A stretch of DNA of 37,466 nt from Blastocladiella britannica (taxonomy: Eukaryota > Blastocladiomycota > Blastocladiomycetes > Blastocladiales > Blastocladiaceae). The notes under the pieces are model-generated. The model saw nothing but the letters and a program-made list of their open reading frames with translations. It searched no databases and was not told the origin of the DNA. Numbering within the stretch: position 1 is the stretch's first letter; each line of letters opens with the position of its first letter. Positions 32,286-37,466 of the stretch are shown here, in pieces. The translations under genes were made by a program, and so were the position numbers. The stretch is from the NCBI GenBank assembly GCA_025349905.2, contig MU624635.1, positions 1 through 37,466 of the forward strand, read 5' to 3'.

Positions 32286-34127
32286 ATGGCCTCATTGCTC
32301 GCTCGGTCCGCGGCACGGAGACTGCTGCTGACGAGACCGGCCCTTGTACCGTCGACGGCTGCTGCTGCCTTCCAGCGCCCATGGTCAATTCTGGCTGCTC
32401 GTGTACCTGCCGCTACTGCATGGCATCATCGCTCGTCGCCTGTTACGGTATCGGCGACGCGTCGTTTCGCCTCAACCGTACCACCGACGCCAACTCCGGC
32501 ACAAAACGCGACTGGTCAGCAAAAACCGGAACCGACCAGGACTGCGGCAAAGATTCCGCCAGTTGTGACACCCGACCCGAGCGCCGCCATCCAGGCCGCG
32601 GCCACCAAAAAGAAGAAGACCACGGTCCGACGCGCCGGCGGAGCCGCGTCGCAGATCCAGCTGGACGATGCCGAGATGGGCCTGGACGCGGCCGTTCCGG
32701 TATGTGCCGAGTCGTTCGATTCACTCCCCTCTCTTCAACCTAATATATGGTTGTGCTATATGTAGACCATGACCGTGTTCGCGTGCTGCACGGCCGAGGC
32801 GTACGACCTGTCAGCGCTGCGTGCCGCCCTCATTCACTCGCCCACGTTCACGGCGCTGCCGGACTTGGCGCTCGATGTGGTCTACGCTCGCGCGCTTCCA
32901 GCCACCTCGTCGCCTCCCAAGGCGGCGGCTACGCGCTTGACTGAGTATGGGTCGTCAGCGCCAATGACGGCGGCGGACGACGATGGCGGCGAGCTCTTTG
33001 CATTTGCCGATGGCTCGTTTGTTGCCTGGGGTGCAAATGCGCAGGCACTGGGGGCTCGGTTCTTATCGGAGGTGGTGCGCAAGCCCACGGTCGGCGGTGG
33101 GTCGCGGAGACGTCCGGTCGAGATCGGCGCCTCGGCAGAGGTCGAGGTGGAGGTCATGGACTACATTGAGGATCCCAACGAGTGCATATACTTTCTTTTT
33201 GTATTGCGCGCTTATAACTGACCATTTGAAAAAAAATAGAGTAACCGGCCTGACTGGCGATACGATCCAGATCGGCGCCGATCCGCCGCCGGCGCTCTCC
33301 AAGCTGGCGTTCTCGCACGGGCTGTCTCGATCAGTCAAAATCGCTGTCTTGGAAGCTCTGCTGGACCGGTACCTGGAACCGACGCGCCACGTGCCTGCGC
33401 TTCTGGCCCAGGGTCAAAAACTTAAACTGAGCCGCACTGAGATCTTGCAGCAGATCGGCGAACTGCTCAGTGTTCGCGCACTGCTTAACCTCGCGGGCGG
33501 ACCCAATACCGAGAGCTTGCTTGACACTCCCGAGTATGATTTGTGTTTTTTTTTTGTGATTTTGATCTGGTGTTGACGAGTATTTCGTTTAGGTATTACT
33601 GGAGTAAACCGCAGCTGGAAGAGTACTACAACAAGGTGTGCCGCTGGCTCGATGTGAAGCCTCGCATTTCGTACGCTTTGAGCTATTTTTTTTTTTCAGA
33701 CATTGAATCCCAATTCTCACAAATGATGGTATACAGCGTCCTGAACCAAAAGCTCGATTACGCGGCCGAGTTTGCCCAGGTCCTGCGTGGCCATCTCTCC
33801 GAGCAGCATTCGCTCAAGCTGGAGTGGTTCATTATCATTTTGGTTCGTTTCCTTTTTTTTGTGACTTCAAGTAAAAGTGGCTCACACACACGCACTATAT
33901 GTCTTAACCAGATTGCCATTGAGGTCGTCTTTGGCCTGTGTGAATGGGGAGAGAAGCTCGGGTACCTCGAATTCAACACCGCGAGCCACCACGTGGCCGT
34001 GCATGGTCCGAACGAGCCGGGGCCCGTGGCAGCAGGCGCGCACATCGGCAGCAACAACCATGGCGGGCATTGTTGCAGCTGTCAGTGTGCTGCGCACCCA
34101 GCCACTGTGAGTCAGGAGAAAGTATGA
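32286..34127 (+). CDS. RMND1: mitochondrial RMND1/Rmd1-type (DUF155) protein
   Basis: Six exons (32286-32699, 32766-33181, 33240-33533, 33593-33670, 33737-33842 and 33912-34127) join to 507 residues. The Arg/Ala-rich, acid-poor N-terminus (MASLLARSAARRLLLTR) is a mitochondrial presequence. The DUF155 core is recognisable: LAFSHGLSRSVKIAVLEALLDRYLE, LKLSRTEILQQIGELLSVRALLNL, TPEYYWSKPQLEEYY, VLNQKLDYAAEFAQVLRGHLSEQHSLKLEW and IAIEVVFGL. RMND1 is an inner-membrane protein that supports mitochondrial translation; the hydrophobic helix after the HLSEQHSLKLEW segment anchors it. The last exon adds an unusual tail rich in His, Cys and Gly (SHHVAVHG, then NNHGGHCCSCQC) that is not part of the usual family. 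The gene starts 59 nt after ARFRP1 and ends 28 nt from the opposing gene. Confidence 0.88.
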
Positions 34128-34155
34128 TACAATGCAATGATACATGTAGTGTAAT

Positions 34156-35964
34156 TTATGGGTCGTCTACGTCCATGAAATCCTCCCAGACCTCTTCTTC
34201 CTCTTCTTCATTGCTGACGGGAGGTAGATCTGCGACGTCTTGAGACGTTGCTGCAGCAGCTCCCTCTTCGCTTACCTCGTCGTCGTCATCATCATCCGCA
34301 TCACTCTCGCTGCCTTCCCAGTCATCATCCTCAACCTGGTCCTCGGGCAGCAGTTGCCTGAGATCGACGCCCAAGGCTGCGACCTCGTCCTCGATTTCGG
34401 CCGGAAATGCACGGTGGGACCACAGTGCCGGGCGAGCGGCCGAGTACAGGTCCGGGACCACCAGCAGCGCCACCAGCGACTTGTACGCCAACACTAGTGG
34501 CGGGTCGGCGTGGTGCGCGAACAGGTGCAGCGAGAACCAGTACGGCAGGCGGTTTTGGAAGAGATCGGGGACGTGTTGACTGCAGAGGAAATACATGTCA
34601 GACATGCAACCATGAGTCGGAAAAAGGGGAATGAGAACGAACCAGTGGGTATAGAGCAGATGTACGAGCAGTCGCCACAGCCCGACAGATTCCACTTTTC
34701 GGTCCCACCGTCGAAGCACGCGGTCGATCTGGTCGGGCGCCGCATGGGCAATCCACACGTCGGATCGAGACGCGAGCCACTCGTCATCGTCTTCTGTCTC
34801 GAGGTCCCTCAAGTACGCCGGCGCCGCGATCGCCACCGCTCCCGACTCGGGGTCGCGGACCAGAGCTCCGACCGTGCTTCCAACAAGCGATGGTGGCGGG
34901 TGCGGCCATGCCAGGTCCAAGTCGACGGGCAGCGCAATGGTGAACCTTACTCCTTCTGAAGCGAACGGTGAGGTTGGCTCCTCCTCATGGGTACCAGTGA
35001 GCCCAAACTGCGCGGCGGTCCGCCACACGGCCGCGGCTCGAGCGCGTGCGGCGGGTACGGCAAGCGCGCGGTCGGCCAAGTTGGTCGCTACCGCCGCCAG
35101 TCGGTCGGCAACAAGTAGGCGGGCGGCGGACTCGCGCTGCTCGGTCAGATGCTCGTCATCAGCACCGCCAATTTGACTGCTATGGCCGCCGCCACGTCCG
35201 GGCCCACGTCCTCGGGGAGGGTCCGCGTGGGTTAATGTGAAGTGCAGGTGACATGGCAGAGCAGTGACTGAGGAAGGGAACAGCAGCGCCAGCCGCGTGA
35301 ATGCGCGGGCGGCGTCAACGCGCATGCGGTCCAGGTTCGCCCCGGCATTCGTTGATGCTGTCTCCGGTATTGGCGGCGCCGATTCAACAGCGGCAGCAGC
35401 ATGGTCGAGCGCAGCCACCGCGGCCATGGCCAGCGTGCGCAAGAACGGCTCGTCGTCGCTCCATGGCGCCAAGTCAACGTACATGGCCAGCGCATCGACC
35501 GCCGCACGGTATCCTGTCCCACCGGCATCCGCGGGGGTAGCCACAATACGCGCTAGCGCCGCGTCCACCTCGGCCGCGGGCAAGAGTTGTGCGCGCTGCG
35601 CCGCTACCGATTCCAATACCGACCCGCCCTGGGGAGCGCGGGCCGCCACGGCCGCCACCAGTTGTGCGAACCGCGTCAATTGGGCCGCGGACGCGTCCAT
35701 TCCACGTAAAGCCGCGGTGCCCGCACGCCAGATCAGCGGCAGGTCTGGGCGCGACGACTGGCACAGTGCGCGGACTAAAGCGAGCGCGTCGGTGAACTGG
35801 CTCGTTTGAAGGGCAATGCGGAGTGCTGTGCGGGTGGCGGCGTGCAGCGCGTCGCTGAAGACAAAGTGGTCGTGCCGGGACAGGAAAGACGCGTCGGGGA
35901 CCAGGGGGGAGGGCCGTGGCACGCGGGTGCGGCGAGCGCGTGGGAGCAGTCGTTTTCGCGGCAT
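34156..35964 (-). CDS. Ala-rich helical protein with acidic C-terminal tail, possibly TAF1A/Rrn11-like
   Basis: Two exons (35964-34643 and 34579-34156) join to 581 residues around a 63-nt phase-2 intron (GTTCGT...CTGCAG). That intron also lacks an in-frame stop, so retention would add 21 residues. The N-terminus is strongly basic (MPRKRLLPRARRTRVPR), suggesting nuclear or nucleolar location. A helical, TPR-like region follows (RTALRIALQTSQFTDALALVRAL then LPLIWRAGTAALRGM), reminiscent of the RNA polymerase I factor TAF1A/Rrn11. The resemblance is a pattern only and I do not rely on it. The C-terminal 90 residues hold runs of Asp and Glu (DDDDDD, EEEEEE). The start lies only 34 nt after the SUMO stop on the same strand. 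Confidence 0.65.
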   Translation of the reverse strand: MPRKRLLPRARRTRVPRPSPLVPDASFLSRHDHFVFSDALHAATRTALRIALQTSQFTDALALVRALCQSSRPDLPLIWRAGTAALRGMDASAAQLTRFAQLVAAVAARAPQGGSVLESVAAQRAQLLPAAEVDAALARIVATPADAGGTGYRAAVDALAMYVDLAPWSDDEPFLRTLAMAAVAALDHAAAAVESAPPIPETASTNAGANLDRMRVDAARAFTRLALLFPSSVTALPCHLHFTLTHADPPRGRGPGRGGGHSSQIGGADDEHLTEQRESAARLLVADRLAAVATNLADRALAVPAARARAAAVWRTAAQFGLTGTHEEEPTSPFASEGVRFTIALPVDLDLAWPHPPPSLVGSTVGALVRDPESGAVAIAAPAYLRDLETEDDDEWLASRSDVWIAHAAPDQIDRVLRRWDRKVESVGLWRLLVHLLYTHWFVLIPLFPTHGCMSDMYFLCSQHVPDLFQNRLPYWFSLHLFAHHADPPLVLAYKSLVALLVVPDLYSAARPALWSHRAFPAEIEDEVAALGVDLRQLLPEDQVEDDDWEGSESDADDDDDDEVSEEGAAAATSQDVADLPPVSNEEEEEEVWEDFMDVDDP

Positions 35965-35998
35965 TTTATTAAATTATTTTTGAAGTATTGAAAAAAAA

Positions 35999-36329
35999 TC
36001 ACAACCACCCACCAATCTGCACCAGGTCCACATCGATAATGTCGTCGTTCTCGATTCCAATCTGCGCGTGTGTTATAGGTTAATATATTGGGCACAACCA
36101 AAGTATCAGGGGAAAATCGTACATCGGCAAGCGACCGGTCGTCCGTGTGCAGCAACCGCGACCCGTCGTAACTGAACCGGCAGTCCTCGGACGTGATACC
36201 CTTCTTGTCGGCGTATGCCTTGGCAATACGGCTGAACCTCGTACTAGACTTAACTTTGAAGTCGATTTCAGACTGCTGCTGGTCGCGCAGCTTGATGGTA
36301 ATGTGGGCCACGTCGGGTTTCCGGTCCAT
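35999..36329 (-). CDS. SMT3: SUMO / Smt3 ubiquitin-like modifier
   Basis: Two exons (36329-36123 and 36061-35999) join to 89 residues around a 61-nt phase-0 intron. The beta-grasp fold is recognisable: HITIKLRDQQQSEIDFKVK, FSRIAKAYADKKGI, CRFSYDGSRL and a C-terminal NDDIIDVDLVQIGG. The di-glycine at residues 86-87 is followed by WL, so the precursor needs trimming by a Ulp/SENP protease before conjugation through E1 (Aos1-Uba2) and Ubc9. The N-terminal extension is short and no consensus psi-K-x-E site stands out, which suggests limited poly-SUMO chain formation through this region (inference). It is one of the best-supported genes in the window. Confidence 0.95.
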
Positions 36330-37220
36330 GGCTGGGCACTGCTGTTTGAGTGGTGGCTGAACTCAGAGAGATATCCCATGTCGCAAGAATCCGATTCGAT
36401 ATTTTTTCGCTTTTCCCAGTGGAATCCACCATGCGTTAGAGTTCCGTCAGTTATCCACCCTTCGCAAGCGAGCACGTCGCGTGTCCGTGTAACCATGCGC
36501 CTGCCAGGCACTGTCCCTCAGCAGGATCCGCCCTGATTATGAGTACGTCAAGTTTGGTTCACGAGCACCACATTGCATGATCGACGAACTCCAGAAGGCC
36601 CATCGCAAGCTCATACATGGCTCATTGGTCCACCGAAAGCTTCAATACGCGCGTTTGATTGCTCACTTGCCGCCGGGGCCGCTGCCAGTGGACTCTATGG
36701 GCTGCAATGCCGAAAATGTCTTGCCGACGGGCGTTTTAGTGGGCGCAACGCGTCAAGAGCGGCGAGAACAACGATGATGGCGACATGGATGGTGACGGCG
36801 CGCGCGCGGTTGATCGAGATGTACGCGTTCATTCTCCCGAGGGTGCCGTCGTGCTCATGCAGAGGCAGTGATGCAGGGACGTCGTTCCAGCGTTTTTTTT
36901 CCCGTGCAGTTGACATCCGCAGCCCCTGGCACCCGCTTTGCTCGCGAGAGCAGCTGTACTCCATGCAATCTTCAACGCCGATCTGGCTCTCGCGCGCTGG
37001 ACGCGATGGCGCTTCCAGTCTGCTGGCGAGGGGATATTTCGCCTGCAAACGTGCGAAAGGCTCCGTCAAGTCCTGCAATCAGCGCCGCTCGGGTGTCGTA
37101 TTTGATGGAGCACTGCGGAGGCTTCTCCTTGTGAAGTGACTGGCCGCGTCGTGGTAAGCGCTCTGTAATTTTTTGGGAGGTGATGAGTGAGCCGGGTAGA
37201 AAATATAAACCGCCGTTTTT
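36330..37220. other. intergenic region upstream of SUMO, no secure gene
   Basis: The SUMO promoter must lie at the left end. No conserved gene is recognised. The best candidate is a minus-strand frame at 36695-37078, listed separately. The rest shows short overlapping frames with no resemblance to known families. Confidence 0.4.
36695..37078 (-). CDS. possible small membrane protein, hypothetical
   Basis: This is a frame of 127 codons that ends RPSARHFRHCSP. Near its end it has a plausible single membrane segment (AVTIHVAIIVVLAALDAL) preceded by NAYISINRAR. The first codon of the frame is not an ATG; in-frame ATGs occur further inside. An overlapping frame on the same strand (37100-36980) also looks partly protein-like, so there could be an intron or a frameshift between them. 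No family is recognised. This may be a chance frame. Confidence 0.25.
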   Translation of the reverse strand: MQDLTEPFARLQAKYPLASRLEAPSRPARESQIGVEDCMEYSCSREQSGCQGLRMSTAREKKRWNDVPASLPLHEHDGTLGRMNAYISINRARAVTIHVAIIVVLAALDALRPLKRPSARHFRHCSP

Positions 37221-37432
37221 GAATTCGCTCTCTTTTTGGGAATTCGCTCTCTTTTTGGGAATTCGCTCTCTTTTTGGGAATTCGCTCTCTCCTCCGGAAC
37301 TCGCGAAGGATCCGCGAGTTCGCCAAGTTGTCAGGAATTCGTGGATTGTTTTGGAATTCAACGAAACATATTGGAGTTCCGGCAGTTTTGGCGAATTCGG
37401 TGATTTTTTGGGGAATTCGCGAAATCCTTTTC
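37221..37432. repeat. tandem array with 19-20 bp period built on GAATTC
   Basis: Near-identical copies of a 19-bp unit (gaattcgctctctttttgg) start at 37221, 37240, 37259 and 37278. The last of these is divergent in its second half. The hexamer GA(A/G)(T/C)TC then recurs in phase at 37297, 37316, 37335, 37354, 37374, 37393 and 37413. That gives eleven hexamers spaced 19-20 bp. The spacer decays to TTTTGG-like sequence, so the array is fresh at the left and eroded at the right. It may continue past the window edge. Confidence 0.85.
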
Positions 37433-37466
37433 GCCCAGTGCGCGCGCGTGAAAGAAATGGGCTCAA

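Noticed and set aside
37221..37432. CRISPR-like or protein-coding reading of the 19-bp repeats.
   Set aside because: Units are directly adjacent without unique spacers, and this is a eukaryotic nuclear sequence. The repeat's 19-20 bp period also breaks any reading frame.

Overview
This is a GC-rich nuclear window from a eukaryote, almost certainly a fungus. Protein-coding genes carry many short introns (54-130 nt, GT...AG). The conserved genes (MON2, RAD50, RPN8, ARFRP1/Arl3, RMND1, SUMO and a fungal-style C2H2+UBX protein) are typical opisthokont core genes. The tryptophan-rich, ankyrin-like repeat family and the very compact, GC-rich layout point to a zoosporic fungus; a Blastocladiomycota (Allomyces/Catenaria-like) source is my best guess. 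That lineage call is an inference from memory, not a search result.

The window has two contrasting halves. The left part (1 to about 13.6 kb) is accessory. It holds two W-rich repeat proteins (1-1414 and 8738-10666) and a pair of paralogous F-box-like proteins. Copy A (3840-6288) is intact with one intron. Copy B (10972-13236) is a young pseudogene carrying a 2-nt deletion and a Trp-to-TGA nonsense codon. There is also a decayed unassigned gene (2351-3525), a small hypothetical gene (1947-2339), the zinc-knuckle ORF1 of a non-LTR (LINE-like) retroelement whose reverse transcriptase is missing (6554-8501), and a small cysteine-rich secreted peptide gene (13286-13565).

The right part (13.97 to 36.3 kb) is dense housekeeping sequence with intergenic gaps as short as 28-90 nt. 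In order it holds MON2 (-), a C2H2 zinc-finger regulator (+), RAD50 (+), RPN8/PSMD7 (-), a small secreted protein with a 14-nt microexon (+), a 644-aa coiled-coil protein (+), a C2H2+UBX protein (-), ARFRP1/Arl3 (+), RMND1 (+), a helical protein with an acidic tail (-) and SUMO (-). For the genes modelled with introns (copy A, the eleven genes from MON2 to SUMO, and the cysteine-rich peptide gene, whose exact splice choice is ambiguous), the exon lengths given keep the reading frame open from start to stop.

Functionally the right half covers Golgi/endosome traffic (MON2, ARFRP1), DNA repair (RAD50), ubiquitin and SUMO pathways (RPN8, UBX protein, SUMO) and mitochondrial translation (RMND1). 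The last 1.1 kb has no secure gene. It ends in a tandem array with a 19-20 bp period built around GAATTC.
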